DNA from: an uncultured Oscillospiraceae bacterium
GTDB lineage: Bacteria; Bacillota; Clostridia; Oscillospirales; Oscillospiraceae
Length of the DNA: 64,000 bases
NCBI GenBank assembly: GCA_910589085.1
Contig: CAJUSG010000005.1
Coordinates: 25,746 to 89,745 of the forward strand
Direction: 5' to 3'
The position numbers were made by a program, and so were the translations under genes. Under the pieces are notes generated by a model. That model had not been told where the DNA came from, searched no databases, and saw nothing but the letters and a program-made list of their open reading frames with translations. Positions 6,928 to 15,423 of the stretch are shown here, piece by piece; positions within the stretch are counted from its first letter, which is position 1, and the number at the start of each line of letters is the position of its first letter.

Positions 6928-7644
6928 TCAGCCCCCCACAATGGTGCCAATCTCCTCGCCCATCACCACCCGGATGATGTTCTCCGGGTCCTTGAGGGCA
7001 AAGAGCAGAACGGGAATCCTGTTGTCCATGGACAGGGATGTGGCGGTGGTGTCCATCACCGCCAGGTGCTGGGCCAGCACCTCGTCGTAGGATATTTTGC
7101 TGTACTTCTTGGCGCTGGGGTCCTTTTTGGGGTCGGCGGAGTATACCCCGTCAATATTCTTGGCCAGCAGAATCACATCCGCGTCGATCTCCGCAGCCCG
7201 GAGGACGGCGGCAGTATCGGTAGAGAAGAAGGGGTTGCCGGTGCCGCAGCCGAAGATGACCACCCGGCCCTTCTCCAGGTGCCGGATCGCTTTGGAACGG
7301 ATGTAAGGCTCCGCCATAGCCTGCATGGCGATGGCGGTCTGGACCCGGACCTCCACCCCCTTCTGCTCCAGCACGTCGGCCACAGCCAGGGCGTTGATGG
7401 CGGTGGCCAGCATCCCCATGTGGTCGGCCCGGACCCGCTCCATGGCGTCTCCGCCGTCCTTCACGCCGCGCCAGAAGTTGCCGCCGCCGACCACGACGCC
7501 TACCTGAACTCCTTCCGCCACACAGCGCTTGATGACGTCGCACACCTCGCCGATCACCTGAAAGTCCAGTCCCCGGGAAGCCTCTCCCGCCAGGGCCTCG
7601 CCGCTGATTTTTAAAAGTACCCGTTTATATTTTGGCTGGGCCAT
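6928..7644 (-). CDS. pyrH: Uridylate kinase (UMP kinase)
   Basis: PyrH phosphorylates UMP to UDP in pyrimidine nucleotide synthesis; it belongs to the amino-acid-kinase fold and is hexameric. The 238-residue protein starts [20 protein letters not shown], with [11 protein letters not shown] and the [16 protein letters not shown] nucleotide-binding segment. ATG at 7644 is 8 nt after AGGAG. Longer upstream reading frame runs through the riboswitch region of the opposite strand and is not coding. It is the first gene of the pyrH-frr-uppS-cdsA series. An AT-rich stretch just upstream probably holds its promoter, but I see no clear -35/-10 pair. Confidence 0.95.
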   Translation of the reverse strand: MAQPKYKRVLLKISGEALAGEASRGLDFQVIGEVCDVIKRCVAEGVQVGVVVGGGNFWRGVKDGGDAMERVRADHMGMLATAINALAVADVLEQKGVEVRVQTAIAMQAMAEPYIRSKAIRHLEKGRVVIFGCGTGNPFFSTDTAAVLRAAEIDADVILLAKNIDGVYSADPKKDPSAKKYSKISYDEVLAQHLAVMDTTATSLSMDNRIPVLLFALKDPENIIRVVMGEEIGTIVGG

Positions 7645-7766
7645 TGAAACCACTCCTGTCCTTTTTCTTAACCCTATTTTAATATAATTTTTACCGTTTG
7701 CATAGAGGGTAAGACAAAGTTTTTCAAATTGTCCATAAATTGAGTGCCGGCCAGTAAAATTGGGGC

Positions 7767-7795
7767 TTGCATTTTTTGCCCGCCCGTTGTATAAT
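7767..7795 (+). promoter_or_regulatory. Sigma-A promoter of the first FMN-riboswitch transcript
   Basis: TTGCAT at 7767-7772 and TATAAT at 7790-7795 with 17-bp spacing. The aptamer begins about 20 nt downstream of the -10 box. Confidence 0.8.
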
Positions 7796-7815
7796 GCTCG
7801 CAGACAACTGGATAC

Positions 7816-7995
7816 GATGTCTTCAGGGCGGGGTGAAATTCCCCACTGGCGGTACAGTCCGCGACCGGACACGGCAACGTGTCCGCTGACCCGGTGAAAC
7901 TCCGGGACCAACGGTGACGAAAGTTCCGGCTTGCACAGCGTACCATGCGCTGGAGCGTGCCAGAGTTTTCCCAGTCCGGATGGAAGAAGATGTGT
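7816..7995 (+). promoter_or_regulatory. FMN riboswitch (RFN element), enlarged form
   Basis: The RFN consensus blocks appear in order: TCTTCAGGGCGGGGTGAAAT, CCACTGGCGGT, AGTCCGCGACC, a GGACAC/GTGTCC stem, CCGGTGAAACTCCGG, ACCAACGGTGA, and AGTCCGGATGGAAGAAG. Between ACGGTGA and AGTCCGG there are about 55 nt where only a few are usual; they can form a hairpin (GGC..CAC/GTGCC and AGCG/CGCT). A weak hairpin at about 8047-8087 lies between aptamer and gene, without a strong U-run. FMN excess is expected to lower expression of the downstream RibU. Confidence 0.93.
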
Positions 7996-8104
7996 GTAAA
8001 ACAACACGCGCCGCTTCGGCGTACGTCAGCGCACCTCCTTGTTTGTTTTGACACCTGGAAGACATGGGCTTTCAGCGGTCAAATTCAAAAAAGGAGTGTT
8101 TTTT

Positions 8105-8794
8105 ATGTCCACACCTACCATTACCCAATCCCCCTCCCGTTCCAAAATGGACACCAAAACCATGGTCAGTCTGGCCACCCTCACCGCCGTCGCCTACATT
8201 GTTATGCTGGTATCCAAGCTGATGCCCAGCGTCATGTTCCTTGATTTCGACTTCAAGGATGTCGTCATCTGCATAGGCGGTTTCACCTTTGGCCCTCTGG
8301 CCGCTGCCCTGATCGCAATCCTGGTCCCCTTTATTGAGATGATAACCGTTAGCCACACAGGCCCCATAGGCTTTGTTATGAATGTTTTGGCCACCGCGAG
8401 CTTCTGCTGCACCGCCTCTTATGTATACAAGAAAAAGCACACCAAGGCGGGCGCTGTTCTGGGCCTCGGTCTGGGTACTGTCTGCCTGGTGGTGGTCATG
8501 TTACTGTGGAATTACCTCATCACCCCGCTGTACATGACGGGCTTCTCACGGGCAGAGGTAGCTGCTCTGCTGCCCACCCTGTTCCTTCCCTTCAACCTGG
8601 CCAAGGGCGGCATGAACATGGCCGCCACCCTGCTGCTCTACAAGCCGGTGGTCACCGCTCTGCGTAAGTCCGGGCTGGTGCCCCCCTCTCAGAGCGCCGA
8701 CAGCAAAAAGTTCAACCTGGGCTTCCTGCTGTTCTCTCTGGCACTGCTGGCCACCTTCGTCGTTTTCGCTCTGGTCCTGGCCGGGGTAATCTGA
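8105..8794 (+). CDS. ribU: Riboflavin ECF transporter S component (RibU type)
   Basis: The substrate-binding membrane subunit of an energy-coupling-factor transporter; the FMN riboswitch upstream points to riboflavin. The 229-residue protein has about six membrane helices, with FDFKDVVICIGGFTFGP, FVMNVLATASFCCTAS and LLWNYLITPLYM. Its C-terminal 40 residues add a polar linker and one extra helix absent from the paralogue at 55960. ATG at 8105 follows AAAGGAG. No EcfA/EcfT genes are nearby, so it must share the general ECF module. A terminator follows. Confidence 0.92.
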   Translation: MSTPTITQSPSRSKMDTKTMVSLATLTAVAYIVMLVSKLMPSVMFLDFDFKDVVICIGGFTFGPLAAALIAILVPFIEMITVSHTGPIGFVMNVLATASFCCTASYVYKKKHTKAGAVLGLGLGTVCLVVVMLLWNYLITPLYMTGFSRAEVAALLPTLFLPFNLAKGGMNMAATLLLYKPVVTALRKSGLVPPSQSADSKKFNLGFLLFSLALLATFVVFALVLAGVI

Positions 8795-8816
8795 ACACTG
8801 CAAGTCCTCCCTTAAC

Positions 8817-8852
8817 CAAAAGCGGGACAGGTTTTTACCTGCCCCGCTTTTT
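8817..8852 (+). terminator. Terminator of ribU
   Basis: AGCGGG-ACAGG pairs with CCTG-CCCCGCT around a T-rich loop, followed by TTTTT. Confidence 0.85.
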
Positions 8853-8908
8853 GACGCCGCTTCCCCTGTTACATTTTAGAAAATCTTTCTCATTTTTCAA
8901 TTTTTTGC

Positions 8909-8937
8909 TTTACAACCTGCCGCCGTTATTTTATAAT
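8909..8937 (+). promoter_or_regulatory. Promoter of the M60/SLH operon
   Basis: TTTACA at 8909-8914 and TATAAT at 8932-8937, 17 bp apart. A short inverted repeat (CTGCCG/CGGCAG) brackets the -10 region and could be a regulator site. Confidence 0.75.
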
Positions 8938-8943
8938 GACGGC

Positions 8944-9171
8944 AGGGACGTGTCCCCTCGGCGGAGAATGTGTCTCGGAGTGAAGAAACCCGCTTCGCAC
9001 AGCGTCAACGAGGCATATTTTTTATCGGTGCAGGACACTAAAATCTCTTGGATTTGCAATAAGCCAAGGGATTTTGTCTATCTGCGGCAGTATGCGGCAA
9101 ACCGGCCCGCTGTCAGCACATCACAATCGCCCGCCGTCCGGACCCACGGCGATGAAAGGAACGAGCTCACC
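8944..9171 (+). other. Long untranslated leader of the M60 gene
   Basis: About 225 nt separate the promoter from the start codon. The reading frame through it has no start codon with a ribosome-binding site and unlike codon use. GTGTCC (about 8949) can pair with GGACAC (about 9033), and CCTCG with CGAGG inside it, giving a possible large stem. I do not recognise a known riboswitch consensus. Confidence 0.45.
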
Positions 9172-12100
9172 ATGAAAAACAGAAAACGAATCCCGGCCAT
9201 ACTGTTGACCGCATCCATGGCGCTTTCCATGCTCACACCCGCCTGGGCGGCGGAGAGCGGCAGAGACACACGAGGCTCAATGACCGGCAGCGTTCAGGCC
9301 ACCGTGCGCTTCGACTACGGCCAGCAGCTCCCGGAGCTCCTGAGAAGGGGGATCTCTGCCGAGCTGTTCCGCGGGACCACCTCTCTGGGCAGTCTCAGCC
9401 TGACGGACAGCCTGAATGCGGGGGGAAGCCTCCAGCTGGGCGGCTACCCCGTCAGTGTCTCCCTCCGGGACCGCCAGGGGGGAGAGCACATTGGCAGCGC
9501 CGACCCCGGCGCGCTGGACCTCTCTGTCGGCAGCCTGCCCGCGGGGAACTACTCCCTTCTCTTCACCGGACTGGGCTACACCCCCTGCAGCGCCCAGTTT
9601 ACCCTCGCGGACTACAACCAGTACATTGAGGTGGGCACCGGAGACGGCACCTTTGCTCTGGGCGACGTTGACGGCAACGGCAAAATCACTGCGGCGGACC
9701 GCAGCGCTCTGGCCGCCGCTCTGGGCAGCACCAGCTCCCGCGACCTGGCCCGCTGCGACCTGAACGGCGACGGACAGATTGATATTACCGACCTGGCCTA
9801 TATCAATCACAACGCGAATATCCCCACCGCCCAGCCCATCGTGAAGGACACCTCCTCCTTCACTGCCTGGCTGGACCTGAGCCAGGCCCAGACGGAGCTG
9901 AACACGGTCGGAACCTCTGTCCAGGGCAGCCTGGCAGACCTGCTTCAGGAGGGCACCCCCGCCGTTATGTTTGAGAATCAATCGGGCGGAGACGAGATTC
10001 AGATTCCTGTCCCTCTGGTCGAAACGGTAGAGACGGAATATCTCCAAATCCTCACCCCCGACGGAACGCCCGGCACCATCCTGGAGGGATCCGCGTCAAT
10101 CGAATATGAGGGGGGCGCCGGCCCCATCCTTCTCCCCTTCTCCAACGCTGCGCCCCAAGGGGCACACGCCATCTCCCGCACCCCCGGGAGCAGCGTTATC
10201 ACAATCCCCCTCGGCCGCCGGGTGGCGGTAAAGAAAATTACCATTTCTGTGACCAAAACAGCGTCAGGAAGCTATGCCGCTGTGGAGACCATTCGCTTTT
10301 TAAAGGACATTGTGGATGAGAACCTGTCCCAGCCCAACAGCGAGGTAAAGCAGCTCTCCGCCTCCGCCGACGACAGCCAGGTCAGCCTGACGTGGCGCGC
10401 CCTGCCCAACGTATCCGGCTATCGGGTGGAGTACTGGCCCAAGGGTCAGGAAAATCTGTCCCGCCGGCTCCAGGTCGATGTACCCAAGGCCCAGGTCACC
10501 GGACTGGACAACCTGAAAACCTACTGCTTCACCGTCATCCCGGTGGACGATGGCTGGCAGGGTCAGCCCTGTCCCGAGGTAGAGGCCACCCCCCAGCCCG
10601 CTAAGCGGCCTGACGCCCCCGATATGGTAAACGTCACCCCGCTGGACGGACAGCTCCAGGTCTCCTGGAAGAGCGGGAAAAATGCCACCTACTATAAGGT
10701 ATACTACACCGACGTCAAGGATGCCCCCACCTCCTCCTACCGGCAGGCCGGCCAGCAGGTCACGGGCACAACGCTGACCATCACCGGACTGACCAACGGC
10801 ACCACCTACTACATCTATATAATTTCCGGCAACGGGGCGGGCGAGAGCGGCCCCTCCAGAATCTCCTTCGGAACACCGGTGGCAACGGACTACAGCCGTC
10901 CGGAGGGCATCCCCACCGAGGGTATCCTGGACCCCTCCAGAATCAAATCCATCACCCTGGCCGACCCCTCCAATTATAGCTCCAGCCAGTATCCAAACGG
11001 TTCTTTCTCCATTCAAAATGTCATTGATAACGATTTTCGCACCCATTGGACCGCCAAGGACTGGTCCCACAACGAACATGTTGTCGTTACCTTCACCCAG
11101 CCCACAGATCTGTACAGCGTCATCTGGGTGCCCCGTCTGGACGGCACATACCCCCATAACCTGCGCGCCTACAGCGTTCAGGTCTGGTATGAGGGCGAGG
11201 ACTTGAACGGCGCAGGACATCTGCTCACTGGGGGAGTGGACAACGGAGGCACAGGCAATAACTCCGATGTCCTTACCTGGCCCAACATCCCCAACTTTAG
11301 CGACATCCCCACCTGCAAATTTGCCGTTCTGCCCTTCGATCCGGTAAAAAATGTGGTAAAAATCAGCGTGGCGGCGGAACAGAAGAACTACACCATCGTC
11401 AGCCTCTCCGAGCTGATGTTTATGGAGTATGACCCGGCCCGCTGTCTGCCCGACAACATCGCCGCGCTCTTCGCCGACGAGCTGCGCACCCAACTGACCG
11501 CCGGCGTAACCCAGGCGGATATCGACGCCCTCAAGGCCCGGCTGGACAGCGACGAGATCAACTACTACCTGAACCCCAAGACCCTGGCCGACGAGCTGGA
11601 CCTGGCCCAGGAGCTGCTGGATACCAAGGTTTCCGGCGGCGTGGTGTTGCGAGGCATCCAGTCCCGGAGCAGCGGCGCGGACAGCGCCAAGTATAAGCAG
11701 GGGGGCAGCGACCTGCAGCCCCTGGGCGCGGCCGCCAGGGCGGGCCAGGAGATCACCGTCTACGCCTCCGGAATCCCTGAGGGGGAGCATGTCACCCTCT
11801 ACGCCAGCCAGTTTAACGCCGAGGCCTCCGCCTGGAGGGCCCAGATCGGCACGCTGACCAACGGCCGGAACATTCTCACCGTGCCCACAATCGGCAGCCA
11901 GGCCACCGAGCGGGGCGGCAGCCTGTACCTGACCTACAGCGGCGCCAGCCCCGAAGCTATCCAGCTCCACGTCCGCCGTGCGGTGGACATCCCCGTGCTG
12001 GAGCTGTCCGACTGGTACGGCCTGGATGAGAGCGCCCGCAGGACCCGGATCGGAGCCTATGTGGACGAGCTCACCGCCTATGTGTCCGCCCAGAACATCA

Positions 12101-14190
12101 CCAGCGCCAACGCCGCCGTCAAGAGCCTGAACGTGACGGAGATCTCCACCCCCACCGTGCTGCTGTCCCTCCCCGCCGCTGCCGTGCTGGGGGCCAACAG
12201 CGCCGACCGCAGCGGCCGAATTGAAAATCTGTACCAGAACGTGCTGGCCTGGGAGGACATCATGCACATCTGCAAGACCACCCAGGGAATCAACAACACC
12301 TATGACAAGAACGACATGACCTCCCGCCAGAATATCCGGTGTATGCAGATGTTCTCCGGCGCCTTTATGTACGCCGCGGGCAGCCACATCGGCATCGGCT
12401 ACGGCTCCTGCGCCGGCATGGTCAGCGGCCTGCCCATCGCCAAACTGCCCGCCGGGGCCACCGCAAACAGCCTCTTCGGCTGGGGCATCGCCCACGAGAT
12501 CGGCCACAACATGGATAAGCTGGGCCGGGCGGAGATCACCAACAACATCTACTCCATCATGGTTCAGACCTTCGACGGAAAGGACAACACCTTCGCCTCC
12601 CGCCTGGAGAAGAGCGGCAAGTACCCCGCCATCTTCACCAAAACCGCCCAGCGCCAGCCCGGCGAGTCCAACGACGTGTTTGTCCAGCTGGGCATGTACT
12701 GGCAGCTCCACCTGGCCTACGACGGGAAAAAGAATGACGCCCACGGCCCCATGTGGTTCTACAACCAGTTCTTCCAGGACTGGAAGGCGGACACCTACAC
12801 CGCCGGGGCCCAGTCCTACGACGACAAGGTGGCCCTCACCGCCGCCGGGGTGGTCCAGAAGGACCTGACCGAGTTCTTTGAGCGGTGGGGCATGTCCCTC
12901 AGCGACGCGGCCAGGGAGAAGCTGAAAACCTATACGGAAAAGGAGAGCCGCGCCCTCTGGTATCTCAGCGATCAGAGCCGCCGTGAACGGCTGGCCGGGA
13001 CCAAGCCCGCCACAGGCACCCTCACCGCCGCCGCCCAGCTGAAGGGCGACAACGTCATCGAGATCACCGTCACCCCAACTATCACCGGCAAGGTCCAGGG
13101 ATTTGAGATCATCCGTAACGGCAAGTCCATCGCCTTTGTCCTCCCCGGTGAGGATGGTGCGGTCCGCTATGAGGACGTGATCGGCTCGGCCAACCACCGG
13201 ACCTACCAGTATCAGGCCGTGGCCTATGACATCCTGGGCAATCAGATTGGTGAGGCCGCCAACGCCGGCGAGGTCCGGGTAGCCTACGACAAGCTGGTGG
13301 ACCCCTCCGCCTACAAACTGACCCGCAGCGGCAACGCCGTCACCTTCCAGTTCACCGAGCCCACCTCCATCTCCGGCCTGAAGCTCACCGGGGCCAGCCG
13401 TCCCGCCAGCGGGGCCTACAAAATCACTGTGGAGGCCAGCTTCACCGATGAGAACAAGAAAACGGTGGAGCGGACCGTCACCGCCCGGGAGGGCTCCTTT
13501 GACGCCGGAAATCAGGCGGTGGACGACCAGAACAGCTACCTCACCTACTTCCAGAAGCCCGGGGCCGGCTCTGACGACACCCGCATCTGGACCTACGACG
13601 TCAAAACCCTCACCGTAACCGGCATCCCGGCGGAGATGGCCAACAGCGACATCCGGCCGGTCAGTTACGCCGGAGACGACGTGGCCTTCTGGGAGGCGGG
13701 CGCTGTGGGCCGGCTGTCCGCCGACTACCGGTACGGCGACGGAGCCGACGACATTATCCCCAAGGGCACCCTGGTGATCGTGGGCTCCTACCGGGGCGAC
13801 CCCAGGTTCAACATCGTAAAGGTGATGGGCCGGTTCACCAAGACCACAGACGGCGGAGAGCAGACCACTGAGGAGCGGGCCGTGGACGGCGAGGCCATTA
13901 TGTTCGCCGAGATCCCGGGGGACAATCAGGTGAGCGATATCAGCGACGGCCTGTTTATCTTCGTCCCCAACGTCCAGAGGGAGGCGGAGCTCCAGAAGAC
14001 GGAGGGCGAGGAGACGGTAAACCGCTGCGACGGCGTCAACCTCCTGCCCAGCCAGATGAAGGCGATTCTCTCCCGCACCGACCTGCCCGACGAGGCGGAG
14101 TCCCAGCGGAAAACCGCGGAGACCCTGTGGATCTCCTCCCCCGGCGGTGAAAACCTGCCCATAATCGTATTGGAGGGCGAAGATGCGTAA
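9172..14190 (+). CDS. Secreted dockerin-bearing M60-like zinc metallopeptidase
   Basis: A 1672-residue exported protein. A signal peptide covers residues 1-27 (MKNRKR..., cut near AWA-AE). A dockerin type I module lies at about 165-215, with two calcium-loop repeats beginning DVDGNGKIT (165) and DLNGDGQID (196). Two fibronectin-III domains follow at about 388-470 and 479-570. Next comes an F5/8-type-C-like domain at about 587-750. The M60/enhancin-type catalytic domain has HEIGH at 1108-1112 and Glu1121, giving HExxH-x8-E; it is followed by the helical part and a C-terminal all-beta region. M60-like enzymes are known to attack mucin-type glycoproteins, so host glycoprotein degradation is inferred. 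ATG at 9172 follows AAAGGA. The stop overlaps the next gene by 8 bp. An N-terminal dockerin is unusual. Confidence 0.87.
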   Translation: MKNRKRIPAILLTASMALSMLTPAWAAESGRDTRGSMTGSVQATVRFDYGQQLPELLRRGISAELFRGTTSLGSLSLTDSLNAGGSLQLGGYPVSVSLRDRQGGEHIGSADPGALDLSVGSLPAGNYSLLFTGLGYTPCSAQFTLADYNQYIEVGTGDGTFALGDVDGNGKITAADRSALAAALGSTSSRDLARCDLNGDGQIDITDLAYINHNANIPTAQPIVKDTSSFTAWLDLSQAQTELNTVGTSVQGSLADLLQEGTPAVMFENQSGGDEIQIPVPLVETVETEYLQILTPDGTPGTILEGSASIEYEGGAGPILLPFSNAAPQGAHAISRTPGSSVITIPLGRRVAVKKITISVTKTASGSYAAVETIRFLKDIVDENLSQPNSEVKQLSASADDSQVSLTWRALPNVSGYRVEYWPKGQENLSRRLQVDVPKAQVTGLDNLKTYCFTVIPVDDGWQGQPCPEVEATPQPAKRPDAPDMVNVTPLDGQLQVSWKSGKNATYYKVYYTDVKDAPTSSYRQAGQQVTGTTLTITGLTNGTTYYIYIISGNGAGESGPSRISFGTPVATDYSRPEGIPTEGILDPSRIKSITLADPSNYSSSQYPNGSFSIQNVIDNDFRTHWTAKDWSHNEHVVVTFTQPTDLYSVIWVPRLDGTYPHNLRAYSVQVWYEGEDLNGAGHLLTGGVDNGGTGNNSDVLTWPNIPNFSDIPTCKFAVLPFDPVKNVVKISVAAEQKNYTIVSLSELMFMEYDPARCLPDNIAALFADELRTQLTAGVTQADIDALKARLDSDEINYYLNPKTLADELDLAQELLDTKVSGGVVLRGIQSRSSGADSAKYKQGGSDLQPLGAAARAGQEITVYASGIPEGEHVTLYASQFNAEASAWRAQIGTLTNGRNILTVPTIGSQATERGGSLYLTYSGASPEAIQLHVRRAVDIPVLELSDWYGLDESARRTRIGAYVDELTAYVSAQNITSANAAVKSLNVTEISTPTVLLSLPAAAVLGANSADRSGRIENLYQNVLAWEDIMHICKTTQGINNTYDKNDMTSRQNIRCMQMFSGAFMYAAGSHIGIGYGSCAGMVSGLPIAKLPAGATANSLFGWGIAHEIGHNMDKLGRAEITNNIYSIMVQTFDGKDNTFASRLEKSGKYPAIFTKTAQRQPGESNDVFVQLGMYWQLHLAYDGKKNDAHGPMWFYNQFFQDWKADTYTAGAQSYDDKVALTAAGVVQKDLTEFFERWGMSLSDAAREKLKTYTEKESRALWYLSDQSRRERLAGTKPATGTLTAAAQLKGDNVIEITVTPTITGKVQGFEIIRNGKSIAFVLPGEDGAVRYEDVIGSANHRTYQYQAVAYDILGNQIGEAANAGEVRVAYDKLVDPSAYKLTRSGNAVTFQFTEPTSISGLKLTGASRPASGAYKITVEASFTDENKKTVERTVTAREGSFDAGNQAVDDQNSYLTYFQKPGAGSDDTRIWTYDVKTLTVTGIPAEMANSDIRPVSYAGDDVAFWEAGAVGRLSADYRYGDGADDIIPKGTLVIVGSYRGDPRFNIVKVMGRFTKTTDGGEQTTEERAVDGEAIMFAEIPGDNQVSDISDGLFIFVPNVQREAELQKTEGEETVNRCDGVNLLPSQMKAILSRTDLPDEAESQRKTAETLWISSPGGENLPIIVLEGEDA

Positions 14191-15295
14191 GATATTAAAA
14201 AAGTTTCTGCCTGTGTCCCTTGTCCTGGCTCTGCTGTGTCCGCCGGCCCTGGCGGCGGACACCCCTGTCCTCTGGATGGATGGCGGCAACCGGACGGGAA
14301 ATGTCCGGCTCACCTTGGAGCGCCTGGGAGATCAGGAGGTCAACAGCGTCCAGCTGGAGCTGACCCTTCCGGGCAGCTATCCAAACGCTGACTTCACACT
14401 GAGCGGCGGCATCTCCGGCCAATTCAGCCAATGCAGGACAGAGCAGCTGTCTGGACAGACCCGGATTACCCTGTATATTGATTCCATGAAAACCCTGAAC
14501 CACGGCGGAAAGGCGTCGCTGGGCACCCTGACCCTGGGGGACGGCTGTAAGGCCCCCAGCTCTGCCCAACTGACCATTTTAAACCGGGGACTGGAGACCT
14601 CCGGCATCTCCACCATCCCTGTCCGAAGCACCTCAGACAGCTCCTCCGGCAGTTCCTCCTCGGGCAGCAGCTCCTCGGGAAACAACTCCTCGGGCAACAG
14701 CTCCTCCAGCGAAACAGTCAAGCCCGCCGACCCCGTTGTCCTGCCCTTCACCGATGTGCAGGAGGATATGTGGTATTACAGCGCGGTACAGTACGTCTAC
14801 GCCCAGGGCCTGATGGCCGGCACCACCACCTCCACCTTCAGCCCGGATATGTCCACCAGCCGCGGGATGATCGTGACTATTCTGCACCGGCTTTCCGGTT
14901 CCCCGGCCGGCGGCTCCTCCAACTTTACCGATGTGGCGACCGATATGTATTACGCCGACGCGGTGGCTTGGGCCGCCGCCAACGGCGTGGTCAGCGGCTA
15001 TGGCGACGGCCGCTTCGGCCCCAACGACCCCATTACCCGGGAGCAGGCCGCTGTGATCCTCCGGGGCTACGCCCGCCTGAACGGCAAAAGTGTGTCGGCT
15101 CAGGCCGATCTGTCCGGCTTTACAGACGCGGGACAAATCAGCCCCTTCGCCCTGGAGGCCATGCGCTGGGCCCACGCCGAGGGACTGATTAACGGCACCA
15201 GTCCCTCTACCCTCACCCCCGGCGGCACCGCAACCCGGGCCCAGGCGGCAGTTCTCCTCCGGGGATTTTGCGAAAATATTATCTTTGACCATTAA
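14183..15295 (+). CDS. SLH-domain surface anchor with cohesin-like N-terminal domain
   Basis: A 370-residue exported protein. Signal peptide is 1-24 (ending ALA-AD). Residues about 27-150 form an all-beta domain with VNSVQLELTLPG and a GGKASLGTLTL segment, which resembles a short cohesin or CBM-like sandwich. A Ser/Gly/Asn linker lies at about 153-178. Three SLH repeats cover about 185-365 (FTDVQEDMWYYSAVQYVY; FTDVATDMYYADAVAWA; FTDAGQISPFALEAMRWA) and normally bind pyruvylated wall polysaccharide. Its ATG lies within the end of the M60 gene, so the two are translationally coupled. Since the M60 protein has a dockerin, a cohesin role is attractive, but the domain is shorter than a typical cohesin and this is unproven. 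Confidence 0.82.
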   Translation: MRKILKKFLPVSLVLALLCPPALAADTPVLWMDGGNRTGNVRLTLERLGDQEVNSVQLELTLPGSYPNADFTLSGGISGQFSQCRTEQLSGQTRITLYIDSMKTLNHGGKASLGTLTLGDGCKAPSSAQLTILNRGLETSGISTIPVRSTSDSSSGSSSSGSSSSGNNSSGNSSSSETVKPADPVVLPFTDVQEDMWYYSAVQYVYAQGLMAGTTTSTFSPDMSTSRGMIVTILHRLSGSPAGGSSNFTDVATDMYYADAVAWAAANGVVSGYGDGRFGPNDPITREQAAVILRGYARLNGKSVSAQADLSGFTDAGQISPFALEAMRWAHAEGLINGTSPSTLTPGGTATRAQAAVLLRGFCENIIFDH

Positions 15296-15302
15296 AGAGA
15301 AG

Positions 15303-15334
15303 CTCTGTACCGTTCCCGCGGTACAGAGTTTTTC
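15303..15334 (+). terminator. Terminator of the M60/SLH operon
   Basis: CTCTGTACCG and CGGTACAGAG form the stem around TTCCCG, followed by TTTTT. Confidence 0.9.
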
Positions 15335-15378
15335 CTCCCCGTTGATGGTTTGGAATGGACGGACGGGCAGAGCCGTGC

Positions 15379-15384
15379 TATAAT
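15379..15384 (+). promoter_or_regulatory. -10 box of the C11 peptidase gene
   Basis: TATAAT at 15379-15384, about 40 nt before the start codon. I see no good -35 at 16-18 bp upstream, so the promoter may need an activator. Confidence 0.5.
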
Positions 15385-15423
15385 GTCAATGGAATTTAAT
15401 TACTGATGAAAGGAACATCCATC

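Noticed and set aside
8938..9040. Cyclic-di-GMP or other known riboswitch before the M60 gene
   Set aside because: The conserved blocks of class I and II c-di-GMP aptamers are not present.
8851..9171. Extension of the M60 reading frame 107 codons upstream
   Set aside because: The frame is open, but contains the promoter and lacks a start with a ribosome-binding site; the signal peptide begins at 9172.
10300..14313. 1337-codon open frame on the minus strand under the M60/SLH genes
   Set aside because: It mirrors the third-codon GC bias of the plus-strand genes, has low-complexity Gly/Val/His-rich sequence and no domain. The plus strand has signal peptide, dockerin and HEIGH motifs.
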